DNA from: Pseudomonadota bacterium
Lineage (GTDB): Bacteria > Pseudomonadota > Gammaproteobacteria > Steroidobacterales > Woeseiaceae
Assembly: GCA_022563195.1 (NCBI GenBank)
Contig: JADFNV010000009.1
Coordinates: 29,910-93,909 of the forward strand
DNA: 64,000 bases
Reading direction: 5' to 3'
Of this stretch, positions 18,358 through 26,891 are shown one piece after another. The position numbers and the translations under genes were made by a program. The notes beneath the pieces were generated by a model. It was not told where the DNA came from. It searched no databases and saw only the letters and a program-made list of their open reading frames with translations. How positions within the stretch are numbered: position 1 is the stretch's first letter; each line of letters begins with the position of its first letter.

Positions 18358-19628
18358 GCGCCTGCTTCCCGGATCTGAATACGACTACTGATCCTGTCGC
18401 CAACCTGGTCAGTTGACTGAATCGACGCACTGAATCGCCCCGACTCGCTGACCAATTTCTGGATGCTATCGAGTGTTGCGACGTCGGGTGCCGTCAGTCG
18501 CACATCGATGACTCCGGCGCGATAACTAATCGCCTCGATTTCGGCAGTTGAATGCTGTTGCAACGCCCGGCCAAGCGCTAGCAAAGATGGCAGGAATACC
18601 TGTGATGCCGTCGGCCCGCCAAGACTGCGGCGGATCGAGTTCACCGTGCCGATCGGATCCACTATTTCACGAGTGTCGCCCGGACGGATCTCGCGATATT
18701 CCAAAGTAAATTGTGCTTTGAGCGCCGCCTCATCCTGCACAAGTCGATAATAGTCGACCGCCTTGCCACCGAGGCCAACGAGGCCGAGCGTTAGCAGGAG
18801 CATTGCCACGTATCGCCAGGGTTGAAAAACGGTTGCGAACCCGGTCTTTTCACCATAGCGGCCCTGCAACAGATTGATGCCTCGGCCTGCAGCGACGGTC
18901 ACTGCCAGGCGTGGCAAGATGCCATCAGGCAGAAGATTGATGTCCACACTCGCAAGTTCTTGCCTGAGCGCATTCCAATCGTGTGTGAAACGTTCCTCGT
19001 CCTCCGGCTCGCAATACACCAGCAGATGCCGCGGCGCTATTGCATCGTCCGGGTCGCTGACGCTTGAGCCACTCGCATCGTCCAGCGCCCCGGCAACAGC
19101 CAGAACATCACTGGGCTTGACGCCTTGCATGGCGAATTCAACGTCGTCACCATCGTTGAATAGAATCTGGTCTTCAGCAACAAGCAGACTCATCGTCCCT
19201 GGAATGCTAGCCAATCCATGAATTTCAGCAATAATCTGCGCGGCGGAAATTCCGGCATCCGCTAGCTGCTCCAACCAATCGCGCATCTGCAGATGCGATA
19301 CGACGGCGACCGGGACCTGGCCACTTTGGCGTCGGGTGCCGGCAGCGAAATGCAATTTTTCGACGTCTTCTGCGAGATTCTCCTCGAGTGCGTACGGCAG
19401 TGCAGCCAGCAACCTTGAGCCACCGCGAATCGGCATATCGACAGTCATCGTCAGCACTGAAGTCGCCGGGACGAGCACGATGACAGTACGATCACCGATG
19501 TCTCCGGCCGCCTCGGCGAGAGGTCCCGTGGCAGTCGGGCTGCGCCGCGCACCATTACCGTCAACGGCAATCCAATGGGCATCTTGCCCGGATTTTGAGC
19601 CAAGTCGAATGACCAGAAACTCTGCCAT
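18354..19628 (-). CDS. gspL: type II secretion system protein L
   Basis: 424 aa. The cytoplasmic actin-like domain (1 to about 250) contains ALPYALEENLAEDVE, and the YCEPEDEERF-type region follows. A membrane helix lies near 268-288, followed by a periplasmic ferredoxin-like domain. GspL links the GspE ATPase to the pseudopilus platform. It lies one base after the gspK stop. Confidence 0.9.
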   Translation of the reverse strand: MAEFLVIRLGSKSGQDAHWIAVDGNGARRSPTATGPLAEAAGDIGDRTVIVLVPATSVLTMTVDMPIRGGSRLLAALPYALEENLAEDVEKLHFAAGTRRQSGQVPVAVVSHLQMRDWLEQLADAGISAAQIIAEIHGLASIPGTMSLLVAEDQILFNDGDDVEFAMQGVKPSDVLAVAGALDDASGSSVSDPDDAIAPRHLLVYCEPEDEERFTHDWNALRQELASVDINLLPDGILPRLAVTVAAGRGINLLQGRYGEKTGFATVFQPWRYVAMLLLTLGLVGLGGKAVDYYRLVQDEAALKAQFTLEYREIRPGDTREIVDPIGTVNSIRRSLGGPTASQVFLPSLLALGRALQQHSTAEIEAISYRAGVIDVRLTAPDVATLDSIQKLVSESGRFSASIQSTDQVGDRISSRIQIREAGA

Positions 19629-19629
19629 G

Positions 19630-20565
19630 TCAGGTTGTTCCCAGGCTGCGCAGGATGGGAGTCACATTACCCCGTGGCCCGCGTTCCAGTACGCTGTAGT
19701 AGGTAATACGAACCGTATCAATCCGCACGATGACCTTCAATCGAAAAAAGTTGGTCGTTTCCTCGAGTTGGTTGAGAACATCCGGTGTCACCAGCGATGA
19801 AAACGTACCTGCAATGTCGACAAAACCACTTTCTTCGCGCTCACTCAGCAAACGCTCGACGTCGGCCACCGACAGGTTCTCATCCAGAGACTGCAGAACC
19901 GGGCCCGTCGCCGTATTGACATTGATTGCCGTGCGACCCGGCAATGCCGTGATATGCGGCAAAAGGATATCGATAGTGGCTTTGTCCATACCCTCAAGTG
20001 CTGCCAACTCGCTGGTGCTCGTCAGGAACTGATTAGCTGTGCGATAGGGCGGAATCATGCTGGTGTAGATCGGATCCTCAGCGCCGTCTGGAAATTCAGC
20101 ATCCTGGTTGGCATCGAGCCAGTCCGCGGCAATTCCCGCAAATCGCGGATCAATGCCCAGCGCCCTAAGTAATCTGCGAAACTGCTGCAGGGACGGCTCA
20201 TCGACCTCTCCGTTCGCGCCAATCAGGTTATTGATGTTGAAGCGGCCCTGCAGATCCTCAATCTGGCCGAAAATCTCGCCGCGTACGTCGTCACCTTCCA
20301 AAGGCAAAGGTGGAATATCAATTGCCCAGATTTCACCGAGATGATCGGTGTCGCTGTCTTCGAGATCCTGTCGCAATATGCCGAGCACCCAGCTCTCGGC
20401 CCCGATAGCACCCTGAATGGCTTCCTCACGATACATCGACACATAGGTACGGCGCAGATTCAGTGAGTTGTCCCAGCTCAGACTGAACACCAATGTCGTT
20501 ATCAATGCCATGATCAGCAGCGCCGTGATCAGCGCGACACCGCGATGTATCGCTCGATGCTTCAC
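19630..20565 (-). CDS. gspK: type II secretion minor pseudopilin K
   Basis: 311 aa. The N-terminal RGVALITALLIMALI segment is the GspK class prepilin signal and lacks the Glu at mature position 5 that other pseudopilins have, as expected for this subunit. The large domain includes the DWLDANQD motif and the helix-hairpin-helix-like INVNTA segment of the family. It caps the pseudopilus tip with GspI and GspJ. Confidence 0.92.
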   Translation of the reverse strand: MKHRAIHRGVALITALLIMALITTLVFSLSWDNSLNLRRTYVSMYREEAIQGAIGAESWVLGILRQDLEDSDTDHLGEIWAIDIPPLPLEGDDVRGEIFGQIEDLQGRFNINNLIGANGEVDEPSLQQFRRLLRALGIDPRFAGIAADWLDANQDAEFPDGAEDPIYTSMIPPYRTANQFLTSTSELAALEGMDKATIDILLPHITALPGRTAINVNTATGPVLQSLDENLSVADVERLLSEREESGFVDIAGTFSSLVTPDVLNQLEETTNFFRLKVIVRIDTVRITYYSVLERGPRGNVTPILRSLGTT

Positions 20566-21176
20566 GGTGCCACCTCAATTATCCGGTAGATTTCGCCTTC
20601 GTCGACCAAGGTTAATACGAACTCGACGGCGCGAGGCCGGGATCGTATCGAATCGCCGACAGCCTGTCCCTGGGGCGGCCAATAGTTGGTCCATTCGTCG
20701 TTGTCTTGCAGATAACGAAAAAACAGGCTCTCAACATCATTTAACAGCACGATCGCGATCGGCTCGTTCGCATACGTCCGATCAAGCACATTCCAGTGAT
20801 AGCGAACCAGTTCATCGTCTTCGAGCCGGTAGGCAACGCGTTGCAAAGTTCCACGCGGCAACCCGGCCGGATTACTCCAGCCACCACGTGTCATCTCAAG
20901 CACAAAATCTGAGCTGAGACTGGTCTGCAGCGCGGGCAAAAAGCCATCGCCAAGTTCATTTCGCACCGGTCTGGGTGCCGTTTGCATCAAATCGGTACTC
21001 AGGTAGCGCACTGCACGCTGCACAGATTGCAGCCGGTCCATGCGCTCGGTCAGATAATCGACATTCGACAGTGTCGATCCCAGGGCTGAGTAAGCAAGCA
21101 TCGACATCACACCAAAAACGGCGAGTGCAACCAGCACTTCGATGAGCGTAAAACCCTGCGCTGAATGCCGCGTCAT
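20562..21176 (-). CDS. gspJ: type II secretion minor pseudopilin J
   Basis: 204 aa. A type IV prepilin leader is cleaved before FTLIEVLVALAVFG. The GspJ domain contains QRAVRYLSTDL and RVAYRLEDDELVR. It forms part of the tip complex with I and K. It overlaps both neighbours by four bases (ATGA junctions). Confidence 0.92.
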   Translation of the reverse strand: MTRHSAQGFTLIEVLVALAVFGVMSMLAYSALGSTLSNVDYLTERMDRLQSVQRAVRYLSTDLMQTAPRPVRNELGDGFLPALQTSLSSDFVLEMTRGGWSNPAGLPRGTLQRVAYRLEDDELVRYHWNVLDRTYANEPIAIVLLNDVESLFFRYLQDNDEWTNYWPPQGQAVGDSIRSRPRAVEFVLTLVDEGEIYRIIEVAP

Positions 21177-21622
21177 CGAACCGCACCCGAGTTTTGTGAA
21201 CCACGATTCCAGGAACGATTGCTTTGCCCTGGAATGACAGGTTCGCCAATAAATCCCGTAACGGCCCGAATCTTCGTATCTCTATCGGGATAAAAAACCG
21301 TCACGTCAACGCGATACAGGTTCTCGACACCGCTTTCCGAAATGACGGCCCGCCAGTACCAGGTGGCATTGGCGTATTCGACTTCGCCACTCGTCGTCGA
21401 CACCTCCGGAATGATGTTTGCGAGGTGAAATTCCGCGATCTTGTTCTGCGCAATCCAGCTTGCATAGGTTTTTTCGCGCATTGCGTTGGACTTATCGATC
21501 ATGTCGCCCATGACTTGGGCGAGCGCCAACAACGACATGCCAATGATGGCGAGTGACACCATGACCTCGATTAATGTGAATCCTCGGCAGTGTTGGCCGG
21601 CCATGATGTAGCTATTGCGCAT
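21173..21622 (-). CDS. gspI: type II secretion minor pseudopilin I
   Basis: 149 aa with the start chosen here. The prepilin motif G|FTLIEVMVSLAIIG is followed by the short GspI domain with EKTYASWIAQNK and WYWR. The start is uncertain: ATG at 21622 and ATG at 21604 both give plausible leaders, and GTG at 21655 is possible but overlaps gspH more. No clear Shine-Dalgarno decides it. Confidence 0.87.
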   Translation of the reverse strand: MRNSYIMAGQHCRGFTLIEVMVSLAIIGMSLLALAQVMGDMIDKSNAMREKTYASWIAQNKIAEFHLANIIPEVSTTSGEVEYANATWYWRAVISESGVENLYRVDVTVFYPDRDTKIRAVTGFIGEPVIPGQSNRSWNRGSQNSGAVR

Positions 21623-22172
21623 CAGTGACGAATTCAATCGCCCCGGTAAGATCACCGCGCAGCACCACCGACTGGTTCGCCATTCTGCGCAGAATGTGCA
21701 GTTCGAATGGCGTCATATCGCCACTCGAGAAAATCCAGATTTGTGGCGCGTAAGTTTCGGTCAGATCGCGATTTGCAACGTCGTCGGGTTCGTCGAATTG
21801 GCCTGGCTCAAACTCGAGCAGAACGCGTCGATCCTCGAGAAATAACTCGAACTCAATATCCTCGGGCAGTGTTCGAGTTCGAAATAGTTCGTCGCCCAGT
21901 AGCTCATCCCACCGGTTGGCATACGGGTCGAATTCAACGAATCGGTATGATCCGACCATCACTTCGAGCCCAAACTCTCGTCCCTGCATCACCGCCTCAT
22001 CCTGCGCAATTTCGATCAGCGAGCTCAAGCGCCGGGCCGCAGTCTGCAATTCACGGTCATCGCCGAGCAGGCCAAGAGACAACAACGTCATCGAGGACAC
22101 GATGCCGATGATGACCATGACCACCAGGAGCTCGATTAATGAGAAGCCGAAAAGGCGGCCGTGCAGGCGCAT
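21612..22172 (-). CDS. gspH: type II secretion minor pseudopilin H
   Basis: 186 aa with the ATG at 22172, giving a 9-residue leader before FSLIELLVVMVIIG. A TTG at 22220 would add 16 residues and overlap gspG. The mature part has the GspH beta-domain with RRLSSLIEIAQDEAVMQGREFG. It is a minor pseudopilin between the major pseudopilin and the I/J/K tip. Confidence 0.87.
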   Translation of the reverse strand: MRLHGRLFGFSLIELLVVMVIIGIVSSMTLLSLGLLGDDRELQTAARRLSSLIEIAQDEAVMQGREFGLEVMVGSYRFVEFDPYANRWDELLGDELFRTRTLPEDIEFELFLEDRRVLLEFEPGQFDEPDDVANRDLTETYAPQIWIFSSGDMTPFELHILRRMANQSVVLRGDLTGAIEFVTDAQ

Positions 22173-22204
22173 TGAATCGGGAGGTCGCTGCAATGCGCGA
22201 AATG

Positions 22205-22666
22205 TCAGTCGAGATCCCAATTGCCGATATCGGCGTCGATGCCTTCTCCACCAGGACGTCCATCCCGGCCAAGCGTGTAGACATCGATCTCTCCCTTGTT
22301 GCCCGGGTTAAGGTACAGGTAGGCATTGCCCCAGGGATCTGTCGGCACGCGATCAAGGTAGCCACCTGTCTTCCAGTTTCTGATACCCGGATCGGCGGGC
22401 TTCGTGACCAATGCTTCAACGCCTTGTTCCGAGGACGGGTAGGTGAAATTATCGAGGCGATAGAACTTCATGGCATTTTCGATATTCGAGATTTCTGCTT
22501 TGGCCTTGATGATCTGGGCATCGTCCACGCGACCGATTACATTCGGGGCGACGATGGCGGCAAGAATGCCAATGATGATGACCACAACCATGATCTCGAT
22601 CAGCGTAAAGCCGCGCTGGCCCGCAGATAACGGCTGCAATCTGGCAAATTTATTCACAAGTGTCAC
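22205..22666 (-). CDS. gspG: type II secretion major pseudopilin G
   Basis: 153 aa. Leader cleavage lies before FTLIEIMVVVIIIGILAA. The fold markers NVIGRVDDAQ, FYRLDNFTYPSSEQG and DPWGNAYLY, and the calcium-site-bearing C-terminus (GEGIDADIGNWD), are all typical of GspG. GTG start at 22666. It is the first gene of an eight-gene operon (G-H-I-J-K-L-M-N). gspC, D, E and F are not in the window. Confidence 0.94.
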   Translation of the reverse strand: MTLVNKFARLQPLSAGQRGFTLIEIMVVVIIIGILAAIVAPNVIGRVDDAQIIKAKAEISNIENAMKFYRLDNFTYPSSEQGVEALVTKPADPGIRNWKTGGYLDRVPTDPWGNAYLYLNPGNKGEIDVYTLGRDGRPGGEGIDADIGNWDLD

Positions 22667-22731
22667 TCCGCAATTTGACGTTGAAGCGTCTGCATTGACT
22701 CGTTAATCCTATAAACGTCAGTATATCAAAC
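22667..22731. promoter_or_regulatory. divergent gspG / rhombosortase promoter region
   Basis: Only 65 bp separate the two start codons, so both promoters must lie here or overlap coding sequence. The A/T-rich part near the rhombosortase start (about 22700-22730) is the best place for promoter elements. No consensus pair could be assigned with confidence. Confidence 0.4.
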
Positions 22732-23337
22732 ATGGGGTTAGATAAAGGTGAGCCACAGCACCAACAATACGCCTGGCTGCGCGCGTGGTTGTTGCCTGGC
22801 ATCGTCGTCGGTGTCGCTGCATTGCTCGTTCTTTTGGGTGATCCCGGGCGCGAATGGTTGCGCTTCGATCGTGCGGCTATCGCGGCGGGGGAGGTCTGGC
22901 GATTGCTTACGGGCCATTTCGTTCACCTCAGCGTATCGCATTTCGCGCTCGACGCCGCCGGTTTATTGCTCGTCTGGTATCTCGTATCACACCGTTTCAC
23001 TGCCGCTCAGTGGCTGCAGATCACGCTGCTGACGATTCTCGGTCTGGACCTGGGATTCTGGATTCTGCAACCCCAGCTAGCCTGGTATGTCGGTTTATCC
23101 GGCTTATTGCACGGGCTATTTGCCGCGGGCATCGTGCCAGGTTTGCGAGAGCGTAGTCCCGAGGCGTGGTTCCTGGCTGCGATGATCACTGCCAAGATCA
23201 TCTATGAGCAGCTTGTCGGGCCCTTGCCCGGATCCGAGGCATCATCGGGGGGCGCCGTGATCGTTGCCGCCCATCTGTATGGCGCTTTGGCGGGCGCTGT
23301 GACAGCCGCATGGCTGTGCATTAGAGTCCGGCCGTAA
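22732..23337 (+). CDS. rrtA: rhombosortase (rhomboid-family serine protease)
   Basis: 201 aa polytopic membrane protein. The active-site motif GLSGLLHG carries Ser123 and the later helix AHLYGALAG carries His181, as in rhombosortases. The HFVHLSVSH segment near 63-70 is also typical. Rhombosortases cleave proteins with a C-terminal GlyGly-CTERM tail after type II secretion-linked export. Its position divergent from gspG fits that role directly. No GlyGly-CTERM substrate was seen in this window. No clear Shine-Dalgarno precedes the ATG. Confidence 0.88.
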   Translation: MGLDKGEPQHQQYAWLRAWLLPGIVVGVAALLVLLGDPGREWLRFDRAAIAAGEVWRLLTGHFVHLSVSHFALDAAGLLLVWYLVSHRFTAAQWLQITLLTILGLDLGFWILQPQLAWYVGLSGLLHGLFAAGIVPGLRERSPEAWFLAAMITAKIIYEQLVGPLPGSEASSGGAVIVAAHLYGALAGAVTAAWLCIRVRP

Positions 23338-23386
23338 GCGCCTATATAATGCGCGCCCACGCCTCATCAGCTCGACGGAGACCACA

Positions 23387-24346
23387 TTGACGATCGCCAT
23401 GGTATTTCCGGGCCAGGGATCTCAGTCGCAGGGCATGCAGGCGGACCTCGCCGCTGGCTTCACCGAGGTCGCGGATGTCTATGCACAGGCCAGCGACATT
23501 ATGGGATATGACCTCTGGCAACTGGTCCAGAATGACCCGCAAGGACGCCTGGGGGAGACCGTTGTAACGCAACCGGCCATGTTGACGGCAGGTTACGCCG
23601 CGTGGCGAGTCTGGCAAAGCTCTGGTGGTGCAATGCCCGAACAGATGGCAGGCCACAGCCTGGGCGAGTACACCGCACTGGTTTGCGCAGGGGCTGTGAG
23701 CTTCGCTGATGCATTGACCGTCGTGCGGCGTCGCTCGGAATTGATGCAACAGGCAGTACCGGCTGGTAGGGGAGCGATGGCAGCCATCCTGGGCCTGGAT
23801 GACGACGCGATGCTGGCGGTCTGCGCACAGGCGGCAGCAGGAAAGGTAGTCGATGCCGTGAATTTCAATGCCCCGGGACAGGTGGTTATCGCGGGCGACA
23901 AGGATGCCGTAAACCGTGCCATCGAGCTGGCCAAAGAGCAGGGCGCCCGGCGAGCCCTGATACTACCCGTCAGCGTTCCGGCTCACTCCTCACTGATGCG
24001 TGCAGCGGGAGAGGCGCTGCAGGAGTCACTGGCCGCCGCGAATTTCAGCACACCTGGCATCGCGGTAATTGCGGCGTCGAATGCGACACCCTACGGAGAT
24101 GCACAGGATATTCGCGAACGTCTGTCGCGGCAGGTGTATTCACCGGTGCAGTGGGTCAATACGGTCAATGCGATGATCACCGCAGGGGCCACGTCGGTTA
24201 TCGAGTGTGGTCCCGGCAAGGTCCTGGCCGGACTCATGCGGCGGATCGACAAGACGACACCCTGCGCGTTCATAAACTCCGTCGACAGTCTGCAAGATGC
24301 TTTGCAGTGTGAGCCGATAGTTCATCGTTCAGAGGAAAATTCATGA
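23387..24346 (+). CDS. fabD: malonyl-CoA:ACP transacylase
   Basis: 319 aa. FVFPGQG-type opening (MVFPGQGSQ), catalytic serine in GHSLGEY, and the histidine-containing PAHSSLM block are present. It loads malonate onto ACP for fatty-acid elongation. TTG at 23387 is chosen because GACGGAG precedes it at good distance and the N-terminus then matches the family. The next ATG at 23399 would trim four residues. The stop overlaps the fabG start (ATGA). Confidence 0.96.
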   Translation: MTIAMVFPGQGSQSQGMQADLAAGFTEVADVYAQASDIMGYDLWQLVQNDPQGRLGETVVTQPAMLTAGYAAWRVWQSSGGAMPEQMAGHSLGEYTALVCAGAVSFADALTVVRRRSELMQQAVPAGRGAMAAILGLDDDAMLAVCAQAAAGKVVDAVNFNAPGQVVIAGDKDAVNRAIELAKEQGARRALILPVSVPAHSSLMRAAGEALQESLAAANFSTPGIAVIAASNATPYGDAQDIRERLSRQVYSPVQWVNTVNAMITAGATSVIECGPGKVLAGLMRRIDKTTPCAFINSVDSLQDALQCEPIVHRSEENS

Positions 24347-25098
24347 GCAGTTCGTTCAGCAAAGACGCTCTACAAGGAGACGTCGCCCTGGTCACCGGTG
24401 CTTCCCGGGGCATCGGTGCTGCGATCGCGCAAGCACTTGCGGCGGCCGGGGCAACTGTTATCGGCACGGCGACCAGCGAGGCTGGCGCGCAAGCGATATC
24501 CGCGACACTTGGCGACAGTGGCCGCGGCATCGTGCTGGATATTGCCCAGGATGATTCCGTGCTGTCGGCGATCGCCGATATTCAAGAACACGAAGGTAGT
24601 CCAGGCATTGTCGTCAACAATGCCGGTATTACGCGAGACAATCTGTTGATGAGGATGAAAAGCGAAGACTGGGAAGATGTATTGTCGACCAACCTCAGCG
24701 GTGTCTACCGCGTCAGCAAAGCCTGCTTGCGCGGCATGATGAAAGCGAGGCAAGGGCGAATCATCAATATTGCGTCCGTCATCGGCATCATGGGTAATGC
24801 CGGGCAATGCAACTATGCAGCAGCAAAGGCGGGTATCATCGGTTTTTCGAAGTCGCTGGCCCGCGAGATCGGTTCGCGAAACATTACCGTAAATGTCGTC
24901 GCTCCGGGCTTCATCGATACGGACATGACTCGTGTACTGTCAGACGAACAACGCGAGAGCATGCTGACCCAGGTGCCCCTGCAGCGACTCGGGGAAGGTG
25001 TCGATATTGCCAATGCTGTGCTGTTTCTTGCCTCGCCCGCGGGCGCCTACATTACGGGTGAGACGATGCACGTAAACGGCGGCCTGCTGATGGACTGA
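24343..25098 (+). CDS. fabG: 3-oxoacyl-ACP reductase
   Basis: 251 aa short-chain dehydrogenase. TGASRGIG NADPH loop, NNAGITRDNLLMRM, catalytic Ser in NIASVIG, YAAAKAG (Tyr and Lys), and the FabG-typical end TGETMHVNGG are visible. It performs the first reduction in each fatty-acid elongation cycle. Translationally coupled to fabD. Confidence 0.97.
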   Translation: MSSSFSKDALQGDVALVTGASRGIGAAIAQALAAAGATVIGTATSEAGAQAISATLGDSGRGIVLDIAQDDSVLSAIADIQEHEGSPGIVVNNAGITRDNLLMRMKSEDWEDVLSTNLSGVYRVSKACLRGMMKARQGRIINIASVIGIMGNAGQCNYAAAKAGIIGFSKSLAREIGSRNITVNVVAPGFIDTDMTRVLSDEQRESMLTQVPLQRLGEGVDIANAVLFLASPAGAYITGETMHVNGGLLMD

Positions 25099-25169
25099 AA
25101 TGGCCGGAATTGTGTGTAGATTGCCATGGACGATTCACATACAATACCGTGCCACGGTCAGGCAGCACC

Positions 25170-25197
25170 TTGAATTATCAATGACTTAGTGTAATTT
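25170..25197 (+). promoter_or_regulatory. candidate sigma-70 promoter for acpP
   Basis: TTGAAT (25170-25175) and TAATTT (25192-25197) are separated by 16 bp. They would start transcription about 120 bases before acpP. This gives acpP its own promoter within the fab cluster, as is common for this highly expressed gene. Assigned by eye. Confidence 0.4.
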
Positions 25198-25203
25198 TTT
25201 GGG

Positions 25204-25226
25204 GTTTTCAAGCGTGTTTTCAAGCG
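25204..25226. repeat. tandem 11 bp repeat in the acpP leader
   Basis: GTTTTCAAGCG occurs at 25204-25214 and 25216-25226, one base apart. It lies just downstream of the candidate promoter and could be a tandem operator or RNA element. Function is unknown. Confidence 0.5.
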
Positions 25227-25324
25227 CCACAGGCGGCATTCCGGATGGGCCCGCTGTAGAATAGGAGCACTGTGACCCTGCCGTGCCACATATTTGATGA
25301 GTCTTCTCAGGAGAAGCGACCACT

Positions 25325-25567
25325 ATGAGCAGTATCGAAGAACAAGTTAAGAGTATCGTTGCCGAACAACTCGGCGTAAAAGAAAATGACGTGACGAACG
25401 ATGCTTCATTTGTCGATGATCTGGGTGCGGATTCGCTCGACACAGTCGAGTTGGTCATGGCCCTCGAAGAGGAATTCGAAACGGAAATCCCGGACGAGGA
25501 CGCCGAAAAAATCACTACGGTCCAACAAGCCATCGACTTTGTAACCGCTCGCGCAAGCGACGACTAG
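25325..25567 (+). CDS. acpP: acyl carrier protein
   Basis: 80 aa, highly acidic, standard length. The phosphopantetheine attachment site is Ser37 in [10 protein letters not shown]. It carries growing acyl chains for FabD, FabG and FabF encoded around it. AGGAGA lies about 10 bases before the ATG. A GC hairpin follows the stop. Confidence 0.98.
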   Translation: MSSIEEQVKSIVAEQLGVKENDVTNDASFVDDLGADSLDTVELVMALEEEFETEIPDEDAEKITTVQQAIDFVTARASDD

Positions 25568-25571
25568 GTCT

Positions 25572-25606
25572 ATCGGCGCGGCGCAGTGCGCCGCGCCGAT
25601 TCTCTT
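25572..25606 (+). terminator. GC-rich hairpin between acpP and fabF
   Basis: A perfect 13 bp stem (ATCGGCGCGGCGC / GCGCCGCGCCGAT) with a 3-nt AGT loop is followed by TCTCTTC. The weak pyrimidine run suggests partial termination or 3'-end protection. That would keep acpP mRNA more abundant than fabF. Confidence 0.7.
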
Positions 25607-25649
25607 CATTGACTATTCGGCAGACCTGCCACACCCCAACGGTACTATC

Positions 25650-26891
25650 TTGAAAGAACGTCGAGTCGTAATCACCGGCATGGGCATCGTCTCACCGGTA
25701 GGCAGCCGGCTGGATGATGCATGGCGCAACGTCTGTGAGGGCGTGTCCGGTATCCGTCTGATTGACGATTTCGACACGAGCGAGCTACCGACACGAATTG
25801 GCGGGATCGTCACGGATTTTGACATCGATGACTACTTGTCACGCAAGGAAGCGCGTAAGACGGACCGCTTTATTCACTACGGAATCGCCGCAAGCGTCAA
25901 GGCAATAGAGCATTCAGGCCTGGAAATTACCGAGGAAAACGGCGACTCGATTGGCATCGCGATGGGCGCCGGTATCGGTGGCATCAAGATGATCGAGGAC
26001 AATCACCACAAGATGTTGGCTGGCGGGCCCCGGCGAGTTTCCCCATTTTTCATTCCGGGCAGTATTATCAATATGACATCCGGTAATGTCAGCATCTTGC
26101 AGCATATTAAAGGCCCCAACGTGTCCATCGTCTCGGCTTGTGCAACGTCGACACATTGTATTGGCTTCGCCGGGCGATGCATCGAATACGGCGACGCCGA
26201 CGTGATGCTTGCAGGAGGATCAGAGTATGCGACGACGCAGCTCGCGATGGCGGGTTTCTGCTCAGCGCGAGCCATGTCGACGCGAAACGACGATCCGACC
26301 GCTGCGAGCCGACCCTTTGATATCGATCGGGACGGTTTTGTTCTGAGCAATGGTGCCGGTTGTGTGATACTCGAGGAACTGGAGTACGCCAAATCGCGTG
26401 GTGCCCATATCTACGCGGAGTTGATCGGATTCGGTATGAGCGGTGATGCCCATCACATTACACTGCCGCCAGCAGACGGAGACGGCGCTCGCAGAGCCAT
26501 GTCCGCGGCCATTAAAGACGCCAGCATCGATCCCGGTGATATTGACTACATTAATGCCCACGGCACATCGACGCCAGCCGGCGACATCGGTGAGTCTGTC
26601 GGTATCCGGCGGGCGTTTGGCGATGCCGCAGACAAGCTCCTTGTCAGCTCGACAAAATCGACAACAGGCCACCTGTTGGGTGCGGCCGGCGTTGTCGAAG
26701 GCATTTTTTGTGTGCAAGCGATCAATCACCACGTCGTTCCACCGACAATCAATCTCGATAATCAGGATCCTGCTTGCGATCTTGATTACGTGCCCAATGA
26801 GGCGCGCGATGCAAAAGTCAGGATAGCCATTTCCAACTCATTCGGTTTTGGTGGCACCAACGGAAGCCTGATCTTTCGAGCATTTGACTGA
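25650..26891 (+). CDS. fabF: 3-oxoacyl-ACP synthase II
   Basis: 413 aa. Catalytic Cys in VSACATSTH, and the two histidines in NAHGTSTPAGD and STKSTTGHLLGAAG are present. It elongates acyl-ACP by condensation with malonyl-ACP. The start is TTG: the resulting KERRVVITGMGIVSPVG matches the family N-terminus and no earlier ATG exists in frame after the hairpin. The Shine-Dalgarno is weak. Confidence 0.96.
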   Translation: MKERRVVITGMGIVSPVGSRLDDAWRNVCEGVSGIRLIDDFDTSELPTRIGGIVTDFDIDDYLSRKEARKTDRFIHYGIAASVKAIEHSGLEITEENGDSIGIAMGAGIGGIKMIEDNHHKMLAGGPRRVSPFFIPGSIINMTSGNVSILQHIKGPNVSIVSACATSTHCIGFAGRCIEYGDADVMLAGGSEYATTQLAMAGFCSARAMSTRNDDPTAASRPFDIDRDGFVLSNGAGCVILEELEYAKSRGAHIYAELIGFGMSGDAHHITLPPADGDGARRAMSAAIKDASIDPGDIDYINAHGTSTPAGDIGESVGIRRAFGDAADKLLVSSTKSTTGHLLGAAGVVEGIFCVQAINHHVVPPTINLDNQDPACDLDYVPNEARDAKVRIAISNSFGFGGTNGSLIFRAFD

